DNA from: Allacma fusca
Taxonomy: Eukaryota; Arthropoda; Collembola; Symphypleona; Sminthuridae
Reading direction: 5' to 3'
NCBI GenBank assembly: GCA_947179485.1
Contig: OX359246.1
Span: 33,294,001-33,358,000, forward strand
DNA length: 64,000 nt
Below, in pieces: positions 47,701-60,463 of this stretch; position 1 is the first letter of the stretch, and every line of letters begins with the position of its first letter. Position numbers and translations under genes: made by a program. The notes beneath the pieces were generated by a model. The model made no database searches. It was not told the origin of the DNA and saw only the letters and a program-made list of their open reading frames with translations.

Positions 47701-50146
47701 TGGATAAGAATAAATACATATGTTCATTTTTATTGCTGGAATTTTAAAGTCTTGCTGATAGACGTTGATGTCCTAAATATTAGGGATATTGGTCGAGGTG
47801 TGGAATATCAGTGTACACAATATACTGCATTTGTAGTGAAGATTAATTCAATCGTTTAGATGAAATGCACTTGGATGTCCTCGCTCATATTGGACATTGC
47901 AATTTGTGAAACACCTGTAATTACATGAGATGACAAAATGCTAATAAATAATTAAATTATCTTACAACTATTTTTCCAAATTATTGGCTACATCAAATGA
48001 ATTCCTTTCATCCCGAGCAATATGATTATGTATGCCTGTAATTACATGTAATTATGCGTATTACTTATGGGCGTTCAGACGTATTTTTTTCTTTGAACCC
48101 TTACAGCAATTTTGTCTTCACACAAAACAAAAACTAACAAACAATAAACCACAAAAAAGCGCTTTGCTCAAAATATTTGGGATTGTTACAATATCTGTAC
48201 TTATACAGCTCACGTACATTCCTTGTTGCTTCAAATGATTAGATACTCAAAAAATAAAAGTAATGCGGAATGATTCAAAACACAAATGCTACGTTTGAAA
48301 TATACATACACAGCTAGGGTGCGCCCCATGTCCTTGTTCTCCCCATTTAATCCACGTAAGAGAACAACGACACCAGAATTCTCCCATTTTGAAGCAAATT
48401 ATTTTCCAGATTATTCAAAATTTGGTTTGTTCAGCTAGGACAAAAACTGAGGTCATAAATAAGAACGTGAGGCAAAGTTGAAATTTGTTCATCGTGCGTC
48501 GGCATTATAGACAAGTCCTTGTTCACGGGAGTTTCACAATTTCAGAAATTGTTCAAACGTTCGCTTGTAGGAAATTGCATGAGATTTCCGGCAATCTACA
48601 GTACATCACACAGGTCGCTACATTGAGAATTGTAGACATGATCCGTTAAGAACAGAGAGCAAGGTTGGGAAAATTCTTGTTCAGAGGGAAAGATATGGAA
48701 AGGATATAAGATCTTGCCGTTTTTCCATGGACGGTCTATTTTTCATAAAAATATCCCAGAACAATACACTTGTAGCAAATTTCATGGAGATTAATTTGAC
48801 CCTAATGCCACCTTCATAGGTTAAAAATTGCGATCTAAGACCTAGACGGGTAAGGAAACAATGCTATACTAATTAAATTGATAATAATGAACGTAAGTTA
48901 TCTCCCTACGGTTTGACTCCAAATAAATGAAATTAAGTAATTATTTTACACACCCATAAGTTAAACTGGTTGCAAAGAACAAACGAAACAAATGCAAAAT
49001 ACAAAAAATGTACTGAGAAAATACAATCTTGAATATTATAAAATACATATAATTACGCAAATTACTTTCCAGTACTATTTCAAAGTACTGGGGAGAAATT
49101 TATACCCTATCCAAAATGCAGTCCGGACATTAAATTGCTCAAAATCATAAGTTGAGATGATGTTGTTGTGAGATCATATGAAATACAAGCGTTCCTTCAT
49201 GAGTGTTCTACCTGTCAAGTAGTATCTACGTTTCTTATTTTCAATTTTCTTGTCCGGGTTCACATCTCACATCTAAATCCCAGACACAAGGAAGCTTATG
49301 TGTAAAATACCAAATTGAATTCCCACGTATGCACTTGCTATATGTTATAAATACTCTAAAGTAAAAAAAAGCAAGACAAACATTGCTCAAAGGAAATATT
49401 CATTTCTTAACAAGTTTGAGTCTAGAAAATAGGGAAAAGTTTGACGTAATGCTGGCTCTGATTGCATTTATTCCTGTTTTCCATAATTTTTGTAATTCCC
49501 AATAATTTTCAGAGTAAGTCCAGAACGAATCATGTGTAGACATAATTATTTCCTAGTCACCCCCATACGTATGTATGTACGTGCATAATTACCACCATAC
49601 ATATTGACAATGCATGCAAGTGCAAGCACTATGCATAGACGGAAGAGTTAATCGTTTAGAAACATGCGACAAAAAGTCTGTACATAGTTAATATTTTTTG
49701 ACCGTGTTGTCTTATAATTGAATGCAGCAAAGCACCAAAGTACATGTACACTGGACTATAGTACTGTCTCATCACAAAATTGGGATCTCCGCCTCCTACA
49801 TTGTCTCCCGAGAGGAATTTGGCTAGGGATCCCAATAAGGATTTAATTGAAGAGATCAGGAATTTCCAGACTTGCCAAATAAATAATATAAACACTGCAC
49901 GCATGATGCATTACATCAGACGTAACTGGCCCTCATCCCTGGACAGGTGCTCATAAACTTCCAAACCGAGTTCACACACTAGTCTATTATTTAATTTTGA
50001 CAGCCAATTACATTCCACCTATAAAGTTTGCGCTTGAATTTCCAAGGTGTAGAGAACTCATCAAAATATAGGAATTTTACGGGGTAATAACTATAAGGTT
50101 GCTTATATATTGTCACCTACGGGGATTCTGAGTATACCCAAAAGTC
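44782..50146. other. long intergenic region
   Basis: No supported gene is found in about 5.4 kb. Frames near 45.1-45.4, 47.3-47.6 and 48.0-48.2 kb are isolated, lack domains and have no matching splice partners. From about 49.8 kb a block begins that is partly conserved upstream of all three SEC14-like genes. It contains GAGGAATTTGGCTAG and CCTGGACAGGTGCTCAT and is described in the findings. Confidence 0.45.
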
Positions 50147-52810
50147 ATGAGCAAGAATAAAATTTTTATAAATGGCAGTGAGAAGGAAATTACCAAAGTG
50201 GAGGCTGCAATTAAAAAGGTGAATTATTACAAGTTACATTTTGCACTAACTATAATCCTCACAGTGTTCTTAAATCTTTCCATAATTTATTACTCTAATT
50301 TTTAAAATTTTTTAATTTGACCTAACTCAATGTTTTTTGCTGCAGTTACGAGATGCAGTGGAAGATCTAGTGACAAACGATAACCACGATTATGAAGATG
50401 ATTACAACTTGCTCCGCTGGCTCAGAGGTAAATTCCTTCGTGTCCTTCCTTAACTTTTTTAATGTTTTCTTTCATGGAAATTAAATTGTGCATTTTAATA
50501 ACAGAGCCTAAGTTTGCACATAGCATATTGGCACAGAAGCAAAAGCGTTAGAGAATTGTGTCCGTGACTTAGAAACAAGCATTTTTTTTAGAAATTTTTA
50601 ATTAGTAAAAATTTGTAATACTGAATAAATGAGCTACTGAAAGAGCAGTCTCTATCTAGTTCCTTAACAGATGTATAGATCCTGTAAATATAGATAGTTA
50701 AAGTGGAGATACTTAATTTTGCATATTAGCCAAAGGCGTGTAAAAAAATAATTCCGACTTAAAAACTTGTCCTTGGTCAAGTCATCAGAGTTACTCGGAA
50801 TTTGAAAGGGAAACGTTCTTACACTTTGTGTCTAATCCTTACAGCACAGAACATGAATGTGAAGAAGGCTGAGAAAATGCTGAGAAATGTAAGTGTCATT
50901 TTTTGTGTATGGTAATAATTTTTATGGGAAAGGTAGATACACATAGAGTACAAGATCTGTTACATACTACTGGGATCACCAGTGTATTTAATAGCCTCAG
51001 ATTTAAGTAAAATATTAAAGTAAAGAAAGTGACGCATGGGGTACATACAATATGCTTCCGTAAATTCTAAAAACTCAGGCCCATGCTTGGAAACATGAGA
51101 ATAATGTGGAGCAACTTGTGTACGAGGACTTACCCATTGACATGATTGAGCAGTTCCCTATTTACGTGGATGGAATGTCTGAGAATGGGACTCCTGGTAA
51201 GTTTTTGTGTGTAATTAAATCCATGATAATATTATTATTGGGATAACTATAATTTTCAAAGGAATAATCGTCTTTGGGCACTCCATTTCAAAAATATTTT
51301 TTAGTGGCATCAGTCCAAGCGGGGAAAGTAGATTTTGCCGGCCAGCTAAAGTTAATGGGTAAGGAGAGGGTTCTACGATACTGCATTCAGATTTTTGCCC
51401 AAGGTGAGAAGTTTATTTTGGAATGTAACCGGAAAAGTACGTCAAATGAGCCCTTGCATGAGAATAGTTTCAAAGGGGCTATTGCAATTGTGGATTTTGA
51501 CCGGTTCTCCTACAGTCAGATCCGATCTATTGAAGGTAATTATTTTTATTACGTTCATATACTTAATTACAATAAATAATTTCCAGCAAATAAAGACCAG
51601 TCTCGTCACATATACAATTGTAATGTAAGAGACTTGAATGTCGTGGACAATGCTAGCACTGGACACTACAAGGCGGACAATTTCCCCAGTTTTGTTCAGG
51701 AAAATTGTGTCCAGTGTTTTTCTAAGACCACATTGAATTGACATGTACATTTGACAGTGGACGTCTATTATAATCAGACTGGATAAATTTTATAGTACAA
51801 AATTCTGTCCTGAAAAAATCCCTGGTCAACTAAACAAATACAAATTACTGTTGAATTTGTATAAAAACCAGTCAACGTGAAACGACGGGTAGTCAAGAAT
51901 TATTGGAATTTCCAGAATCTGGAGAATTTTGCTCAGAAATATTTTAAAAAGTGAATTTATTAATTGGTCAAATTTTTACGAACTTGCAAATAAACTATTT
52001 CGGTTCATCAAAATCGAATCGTCCAGGATTTGTTCTGGATAAAATTCCTTGTTCCTGGACAAAATCCTCATAACTGCTTGACAGAATTGAAATAAAGATA
52101 AGTAGGAAAAACGCTATGCAAATTTTAAAATTGTGTCCAGCCAAGTTTCTTGACATGAGAAATTATTATGCAAGCAATTTAATTACATATTTACTGGTTA
52201 ATCGAAAATTAAAAGACAAGTCTTGCGTATAAAAATTACGTATAGCGTAAATGTGATTTTAAAGTTTTACGTTTAAGCTTTTACGGAGGCGAATGGTAAA
52301 TTGCCTGATGTTTGTTTATGTGTTGTAGCCATTCGCACAAGCATTGAGGTTTGCAAGATTATGATGAACTACTTCCCGGATCTGGGGTCTGAGATGTACT
52401 GCATAAATTGTGAGATGATAAATTTGATTTGATTTTTATTCTATATTAGATGGAAGGAAGCTACAGGATTGAATTGGCTGTTAATTGCAAGTTTTACTTA
52501 TTATTAGTCGCCTATATCTATTCGTACGTTGCACGTGGATCACATCAAGTTGGTTTCTTTGGGATATCATGTGACAATGAAATTATTGCGTATAGGTAAC
52601 TCTGTTTCTCGAGCTGCCCTTCGAATATTGAGACCAATCCTGGAGACTCAGAACTTGACATTTCAAGTTTTCGGCACGAACGAACTTGAATGGAAGGAAG
52701 CTATTTTGTCAAAAATCCCGGCTCATCAAATTAGACCACCTTTCGGAGGGACGAGATTGGACAAACAAATTCTTGTCAAACCGGAATACCTTATTCGCTC
52801 TTCGTCTTAA
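50147..52810 (+). CDS. SEC14-like CRAL-TRIO protein, tandem copy 1
   Basis: Seven exons, 50147-50218, 50346-50427, 50845-50888, 51079-51196, 51305-51535, 52329-52409 and 52596-52810, join in phase to 280 residues. The N-terminal part is a CRAL-TRIO-N helical domain with the typical YNLLRWLRG ... MNVKKAEKML ... WKHEN. The lipid-binding domain follows: VDFAGQLKLMG, IAIVDFDRFSYSQI, IEVCKIMMNYFPDLGSEMYCIN, LRILRPILE, and the gate/C-terminal FQVFGTNELEWKEAILSKIP with RPPFGGTR. There is no signal peptide, so the protein should be a cytosolic lipid-transfer protein. The last acceptor (GCGTATAG|GTAAC) was chosen by phase and matches copy 2. Confidence 0.9.
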
Positions 52811-53253
52811 AATATAAGTGCTTTATATGGTTCTCGTGCAATCCGATACATCCTCGTTAATCATGATAGTACACTTTCAGGATTTCAAAATTTGTAGCGT
52901 TTAATTAATGTTAATCGTTACGCACGTACGTTTTGCAATTTTGTAAATAGATTTTTTTTTGTTACAACAAAGTTGAGGTCCCTGTTTACCTTAAATGATT
53001 CGATTAATGATAATAAAGGGATTGATAGTGATTTAAAATTTTAACAAGTCTACAAATTCAAATGTTTGAGTATTCATGGTCGGCGTGTCGTCAGAATGTA
53101 AAAAAATTATCTAACATAAACTCCTTACCATGTAGATGTGCAAACCACTTCGAATTTTTAATTTTTCGGTATTTCGAGAAATTTTTAAAAATTTCAAAAA
53201 TATAATTTTAGCTTTAAATCTCGCTTGCACATGGAGTTGTGCAAACTGCAAAC
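52811..53253. other. 3' flank of SEC14-like copy 1
   Basis: This probably includes the 3' untranslated region. From about 53,130 a diverged repeat unit starts (GCAAACCACTTC...), which recurs at about 53,844 and 53,953. No gene is seen. Confidence 0.4.
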
Positions 53254-53841
53254 CAGGGACGGGAATTCGAATTCAAATCGGAATTAGAATCGGAATTATA
53301 TTCAAAAAATTCGGGTATCCGAATCGACATTGGAATCGGAAAAAAATTCATTAAGGTATTTGTATCCAAAATCGGATTCGAATAAAAACAAGAGTATTCG
53401 AATCGGTATTCGAATATTTTTTTATGAATTCCGATTCCAATAAAGTGTCAATTTCATTGGGTTTTATACTGCCACGTACGAGAAAATGTTCATAGGAAGC
53501 ATTTTTTAAAAGCCGCACACATAATATTATAAAATCCAAAGACAAAGTAATGAACGTTTGGCAAAGGAAAAGTATATATTTAGCTTAGAAACGCTTAATG
53601 CGTTATGTATCGCTTATGTTTTTGCGATTAAATTGTTCCGTTGAATAAATTCCCATTTTTTATAAGAATATCCGAAAAGTATTTGAATCGGAATCCAAAT
53701 TCCGGAAGTATTCAAATATATTAGAATCCGTATCTGAATTCAAATTTTTAAGTATTAAAATAAGTAATTAAAATTGAAATCGAAATTAGAAAGTATTCGA
53801 ATCCGAATTTAAATCCGTATGTTTCCGATATCCCGTCCCTG
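53254..53841. mobile_element. hAT-type MITE, 588 bp
   Basis: The element has terminal inverted repeats CAGGGACGGGA...TCCCGTCCCTG. It is bracketed by a perfect 8-bp target duplication, CTGCAAAC, at 53,246-53,253 and 53,842-53,849. Both subterminal regions are rich in GAATCGGAATTCGAATAC-type motifs. It has no coding capacity, so a hAT transposase elsewhere must have mobilised it. It sits inside a local repeat unit. Confidence 0.93.
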
Positions 53842-53849
53842 CTGCAAAC

Positions 53850-56033
53850 CACTTCAAATTTTCCAATTTTCGAAGTTTCAAAAATTATAAAGATATACAA
53901 ACTATGGGATTGCGTTTTAAACTTCACTTCAATATCTCAGCATGCGTGTATGCAAACCAGTTCAATTTTTTCAGTTTCTGAAAACTTTGGAATTGTTTCA
54001 GAACGAATTTTGCTCATAAAAAACAAAATTGCGCTACCACAACAAGCTGCGAAATTACTCATGTCAAACGTATACGACGCCTATCGCTTCGCTCATTGAG
54101 CTGTCGGTCAACCGATTGCAATTTACGATTTTTTGACCTAAAGTCTTGAAATCGGGTAAACTATTGTAAACGATCACAGTGCACATATTTTTAAAAGGTT
54201 ATATACTTCAATAGCGCTTTAAAATCGCTCGAAACAATGTTGCTATGATCTCGCCCCAGTCACTGTATAAGATCCGTAATTCTTGGCATCACAACCTCGT
54301 AAACGGGAAAACACTACTACGGTACACCTTAAATTTTGAAATGGTCACTAGAATTATTTTAGAATAGATTTGTATATATACTAATTAGTAATAATCGATT
54401 CTGGTATCTATGCTACAGTTAAATATAGGATATCGCTTACTGCGCTATAAATATTTTTTGTTAGTTTATTTTAGGTTCGTGTTCAAGTCACTTCCTAATC
54501 TTTACTTCAATATGACCAAGTACTGGTAAAATATTTGTACCCGTAAATTAATTATAGTCTATTAAAATATTTAGTCTTGAACGCGATCTTGACTTGAGCT
54601 ACGAAATCATGCTCAAGACCATGGACCATGAAACATCTGGACATGACTCGAAACGTTCATGGTGTTGACACCATATACTTGACCTAGACACGAACACGAA
54701 CTTGACTTGAAATACTCGTGGTACTTGAAATACACTTGTGTGCAGCTCTGGACATATCCCGAGCAGCAAACATACAGTAAAATTACTACAACCCTTCAGG
54801 AATTTTGTAATGCTTTTTATAACACTACAATATGAATTAATAAAAATACGAAACATTGCTAAAAAATGTGAAATATTTTAAATCGAACTCACACCTTAGA
54901 CAAATCAAAATAGAATAGTTCTAAATGATCATTATTTAGTTTATCTAAACAGTAACAAACACAACACAAATTCCTCAAGGAATTTATAAGCTTTAAAAAC
55001 TGCAGTCATCCACATCAAATAAATAAATGCATTTTTAAAAAGACACTTGGATTTCAAGTATTTTGTGATATTTTCTCCTCACGTGTACTTTGCACATGTA
55101 CATAGAATGTACTGTACAATACAAACATATACACATATTACAATGATTACAAACCAAATTTTGCCTGGAGATAATAGATTTAATGTAAATAATTAACATT
55201 TTTATTACTTATTGCCAGTAATGTATATACTTCTCATCTTTCTTGTTTCAATCCCAGAGACATAAAGAAGCTCGATCTATAAATATCATTGAATTCAGAT
55301 TCCATACAATTTTCCAAATCTTTGACAAAGAAAAGGCTGGATATCTTTACATCCCAAATAACATAATTGAATTCTATAATAAGCCAATCCATATCAACTG
55401 ACAAAACCAGTTTAAAAGTCTATGGGAAAAATCAAGTTAGTATGTAGTTTTTTGGTAAAACATTCTAGGTTTAACCATTGTACTACAATCATAGATTTAA
55501 TTACTGCCTTGCCAGCACAACTGTAGCTGTGAAGCAAATCAATAAAAAATGTATACGAAACTATCCTATTTACGTCTTCTTTGGTTCTCACATAAAAAGG
55601 ACATATTCACATTGCTTCCACGTTTCCAATGTATGTACATATGTACTGGAATACTCTATCAAGCATATTGTAGCTCCGATGTCGAAATTTGCCTCCTAAC
55701 TGTGACAGGAATTTAGCTGGGGGTGTTACTAAGGAATTAATTGAAGTAAATTGGATTTTCCAGACATGCACTGAAAACAATAATAATGAATTCCTGCAAG
55801 GTACATTGTACGAGACGTCACTCACCCCCATCCCTGGACAGGATCTCATCAACTTCAAGACGGATTTCATACACTTGCTAGCATTTAATTTGAACAGTCA
55901 ATTGCACCAACAATAAAATCTGCTCTTGAAATTACAATTTATACAGAACAACAAACCATATAAATTTTACTGGCTAATAATTAATAAGCGTCCTGGAAAT
56001 TATCCTCCCTGAATTCCGAGTATAACCCAAATC
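53850..56033. other. spacer between SEC14-like copies 1 and 2
   Basis: It contains repeat-derived sequence at about 53.85-54.2 kb, a region with ACTTGAC/CTTGAAAT motifs at 54.58-54.74 kb that may be one end of another decayed hAT element, and AT-rich spacer. A conserved upstream block lies at about 55.6-55.9 kb (see findings). I support no gene here. Confidence 0.4.
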
Positions 56034-57998
56034 ATGAGCAAGAATATTATTCCAAAGGGTAGTGAGAAGGAAATGACCAAAACGGAGGTTGCCATTAAAG
56101 AGGTGAATATCAATTTACAAATGTGCTACTAAAGATTTCTTTTCTCATAAATAATTTCTGTTACAATTTAAATGACATTAATTTTGACCTAACTCAATGT
56201 CGAATTCAGTTACGAGAAGCAGTGAAGGACCTTGTCACAGACGATAATAAAGAGTACGAAGATGAGTACAACTTGCTCCGTTGGCTCAGAGGTAAATATT
56301 TACATACGTGCTTTGTGTTCACTTTGTTTTTACACAAATGTTTTTTTTTTTCAGTGTATGTAAGCTCATGGAAATTAAATTGTGCATTAATTAAAACTAC
56401 ATACACACTTACCATTGGCTTAGAAGGGACAGCGAAGTAATGTAATATTATTTTTGTATCATTTCAGCACAGAATATGAATGTGAAGAAGGCTGAGAAAA
56501 TGCTTAGAACTGTGAGTACATTTTTTATTTATGGTAATTATTTTTACAGAAAAGTAAATACACATAAAAAATATTGTCAAAATGTATTATTGGGATCATC
56601 AGTAATGACATTTAATAAAATATAATTAAAGGGTCCCCTGTCTGAGCACTGTTTGCTAGATAAAGATACTTGTATGTTTTTGTAATAAGAATTTATTTTT
56701 ATTCTCGTTAAAAAAATTCAGGCTCATTACTGGAAATTGGAGAATAATGTGGCGGAACTTGTGTATGAAGACTTACCACTGGATATGATTGAGCAATTCC
56801 CAGTGTTCGTGGATGGTATTGCTAATGATGGGACTCCTGGTAATTTCCTTAATAGGTGTTATGAAATATGTACATAATGACATTGTATAATTATTACATT
56901 AAATTATACCATAGATTTTAGTACACTGTCGTTGATACTCATGTTTTAGTTTTTAAAATTCTATGTTCATTGAATTATATCGTTGCTGAAGAGGCAAAAT
57001 GGTCTATGTGCTGTCCAAAGGCATGAGCACCTAGACCATTTTGTCTGTTTAGCAATGTTATCAAATTATTTTCATTATTGAAATACTAATGTTTCCTTTC
57101 AAATGCATTTTACAATCAGTGTCATCAGTGCAAGCTGGCAAGATAGATTTTGTTGGTCAGCTCAAATTAATGGGTAGGGATAAAATTCTCCGATACTGTA
57201 TACAAGTTTTTGCACAATCTGAGAAATTACTTTTGGATTTTACCCGGAAAAACAATGGGAATAAACCTATCCATGAGAATAGCATCCGAGGGGCGATTGC
57301 AATTGCGGATTTTGACCAGTTCTCATACAAACAACTCCGATCGATTGAAGGTCTGGTTAAGCCTGTATTGTTACATTTTTATTTAGTTATAATTAGTTAT
57401 AATTAATTACGTATAATCAAAAATCCGTGGTTTTGTATTTTAGCCATTCGCATTGGGATTGAAGTTTGCAAGATTATGATAAATTACTTCCCTGATCTGG
57501 GATCTGAGCTGTACTGCATAAATTGTAAGGCAATCATTTATTTGTTACATTTTTTACGCTCTCAATTCAAAGGTCAAGGTTAAGAGTGATGAGGTACAAA
57601 ATACAATAGAAGTTATATTGAATCAAATGTTGAAATGTACAGAGGAGCTATGCTGTGCACAGCTCGTATATCCGTTGATTTCAGTCAGTTTCATGTTCCA
57701 ATCTAAATGCACAGGTACCACAATTGCTGGGATTGGCTTAAAGTTAGTGAGACCCATTCTGGAGAGTCCGAACTTGAAATTCCACGTATTTGGCACGAAT
57801 CAAGATGAGTGGAAGGAAGCAATTTTGTCAAGAATCCCGGCTGATCTGATTAGACCACCTTTCGGGGGAACAAGGAATGATGCACAAGTTCTAATCAAGC
57901 CGGATTGCCTTATTCGACCTACTTCTCAAAACAAGTGTTCTAGTGATGTTCCTATCCATTACACAAATAATATTTCAACATGTGATGAAAATGTCTGA
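56034..57998 (+). CDS. SEC14-like CRAL-TRIO protein, tandem copy 2
   Basis: Seven exons, 56034-56102, 56210-56291, 56468-56511, 56722-56839, 57120-57350, 57444-57524 and 57715-57998, join to 302 residues with the same phases as copy 1. Exons 2 to 6 have exactly the same lengths (82, 44, 118, 231, 81). It shares the CRAL-TRIO-N signature (YNLLRWLRG, MNVKKAEKML), VDGIANDGTP, VDFVGQLKLMG, IAIADFDQFSY, YFPDLGSELYC and FHVFGTNQDEWKEAILSRIP. The last exon runs about 26 residues beyond the end of copy 1 in a Ser/Thr/Cys-containing tail. The product should be a cytosolic lipid-transfer protein. Intron 4 contains a microRNA-like hairpin at 56,981-57,057. Confidence 0.9.
56981..57057 (+). ncRNA. candidate intronic microRNA hairpin
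   Basis: Two 32-nt arms (56,981-57,012 and 57,026-57,057) pair without bulges around a 13-nt loop. I count 27 Watson-Crick pairs, 3 G-U pairs and 2 mismatches. The arm centre is AAAATGGTCTATGTGCT against AGCACCTAGACCATTTT. The dimensions are those of an animal pre-microRNA, with room for about 22-nt 5p and 3p products. It lies on the sense strand of intron 4 of the SEC14-like copy 2 gene. I do not recognise a known family. No expression evidence is available, so a chance or transposon-derived inverted repeat is still possible. Confidence 0.6.
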
Positions 57999-60463
57999 GA
58001 TTTATTATTGTAGTGTATTTTTCTTTATGTTTCTTAAGCCATTGACTATAATTCAGTGTTGAATTTAAAAGGGTTGTTTTACGGGAATAAAAAATAAGGG
58101 TGCAGGTACTTATTATTAAAAGAATTGGAAATTTGTACTCTCATCGGTCTCATCTGGAAGATTTTTATTCACTATATCATTTCAATAAAATCTTTGCAGT
58201 TTACTTCCAATGGATCTGGTATCTATGGCTCTTACTCTCTAGCTTTTCTAGATTCATGGAACTAAATTATTTCCAATCATTTAATGTCTCTTTCCAAGAA
58301 AAGAGGAGCTTGTGAAATTACTGACTCGACAAAAGATTTTTTGGAGAGATAATTAAACTCTGTCAGTACAAAACAATTATGTTTCAAGGGACGAAATTCC
58401 ACAATGCATAGGTATTCCATAGATGAGGAATTAATAATAAAAAAGATTCCATTTCCTGTGTATCAAATTGTTCGGCTCAGATTCAGTCAAAACCTATTTT
58501 ACTGTTTGCATTTTAGAGATGTGTATTTTTCTGAGATTGCGTGAGCACGTTCTTAATTGGACGCCTTTACTATTGTAATACATGACATATCCTAGACTTT
58601 AATCTTACTTTTGAACTTCAAGCGTATTGTTTTCTAGGTTCACATAGTAATTTGTGGGGTTAATTATGGGATTGTTACTTACTCGACGTAAAATGTTTTT
58701 AAGAGAGACACTCTCTCTTAAAAACAATAATGTTTCAAAGGATTAAATCGCATATTGTATACGTACATATTTATATACGGGAATTAATAAGAAAGAAGAG
58801 CACGTGTTATTTTTTCCGCATCAACTTGTCTCACAATCAAAAACCTATTTGACTGTTTACACACTATTAGACGTGCGTATTTGTATTCTTCAATTCCGGG
58901 ATTGTGTAAGCACGCTCATAATAATATTGTGTTTTAACGCTCATGTTTTTATAGATATCATATACCCTGTAATCTGACGTTGTCTGAACTTCAAAAGTAG
59001 CAGTTCTGGGTTCAAATAATTTGTAAAAGTGCAACACAAGTTCTCCGAACAGATTATAATTTTTTTAAATTTCTAGTCTTGAATCCGGGATTTGTGGGAC
59101 TTGTTAACAGAAAAATCACACTAATGTATATGTAGATACTGCTTTAATGACAGCACATACGTTGTGTGTAGGAGTAGTCCATTTATACCTGTACTACGTA
59201 CATATTTACATACGTTATAATTATATTACTTAGGTTTTAAATAATAGAGTTTGTTGACTGTTTTTAGGGGAAGCAGTAGCGCCCCTAATGCGTTAGTTCG
59301 TACAGTCTGTTCGTCTGTCTGTAGGATATATAACACAAGAACTATACATTGAATTTTGTTGAAACTGGGTACACATACATAGTCTCCATGCATAAAGCCT
59401 GGATCATTTCTTAGATGAGCTCAATCAGCTCAATTTTTCGGAATTACCCTGATTTTTTGTTCAAAGTTGTACAAAAGTGTGTTAATAAAATACATAGTAA
59501 TAAATATAAACGCATTTAAAACAATTCAGTTTTTTCCCAAATTATTCTTGAGGAAATGCTTTTGCATTTACCAAATTTTGTTTAACATTAGAAGCAACTA
59601 TGCATAGATCGTGGGCCCGTATTTAAAAAGAATATTTTTTATCGCTTCTTCACGCAGGGAGGAGCTTCTAACCAATAGTGTAATAAAAGGATATCTATGT
59701 TTGAGTCATGTACGTAGATATGAGTTCATCCACAAACATTTTAATGTGCACCAGTCTGCGTGAGCGTTTTACTGACTAAAAGTCAACACTGACTGGTACA
59801 TTTAGAGACATTTTAGGGTATTTATAAGGGAACGTACAATAGTTACCAGCTTATGCTGTTACATCCTATAATGGTCTTTTAGTGACTCTCCTTAGTGACT
59901 TACTTAGAGCATAGTGTTACTATTTTTGTTCCTTCACTGGTGGTTCAAAAAAGAAATAAAACGAAGAATGAAAAATATGAAGCAGCACTATGACACATTA
60001 TTACTTCATTTCCATTCAAATATAGCCCTGCAAAATCATCAAGGCTTTGCTCAACAATTCTACATTATCTTCGATTATTGATTATTTTGAACAATGAATT
60101 ACAAAACTCTCAAGGAAAATGGTACAGGGTCTCAAACACAAAATCTGTCAATCAAACCATAAAACTGAAATAAACTGGTTTCCTAATTGACATTTTGACT
60201 CTAAATTTGATACACAATAGCTTTAATATTTAGTCAACTGTGACAGTACAGAGTCTATAAGAATGCCAGGAAATTCTGGGAAATGGTCAGTACTTCTCAA
60301 GTTCGACTCCGGACCGCTCAATATCCATTGCGATCCAGTGTTTTAGATTCCTCAAGACACGATGAGTTCAAAGTAAGGCCCTTTTGTTGAATTTATTTGA
60401 GGGTATATAAACTAAAGCTTCTCTAATTCATGAAAGACGTCCTTGAAGTTTTCTAGGGCTCTG
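57999..60463. other. spacer downstream of SEC14-like copy 2
   Basis: It holds a diverged direct repeat of about 250 bp (58,315-58,570 and 58,672-58,920). The second copy contains a perfect 15-bp hairpin. A transposon-tail-like block lies at about 59,260-59,480 (GTTCGTCTGTCTGTAGGATA). No coding exon is supported. Confidence 0.45.
58315..58920. repeat. diverged direct repeat with internal perfect hairpin
   Basis: Segments 58,315-58,570 and 58,672-58,920 share a colinear series of words: ACTCGAC, ATGTTTCAA, GGAATTAATAA, CAAAAACCTATTT, ACTGTTT and TGAGCACG/TAAGCACG. The second copy carries TGTTTTTAAGAGAGA, a 3-base loop, and its exact inverse at 58,694-58,726. This is probably an old tandem duplication of non-coding sequence. 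Confidence 0.65.

Noticed and set aside
54580-54745. Possible third hAT element with CTTGACTTGA-type motifs ending GTGCAGCTCTG
   Set aside because: Only one candidate end is visible, and I could not find the matching terminal repeat or an 8-bp duplication.
55689-55916. 75-codon plus-strand frame upstream of SEC14-like copy 2
   Set aside because: Part of it is conserved upstream of copy 1, but it starts at a non-ATG codon, is broken in copy 3 and has no domain. I report it as a conserved block, not a gene.
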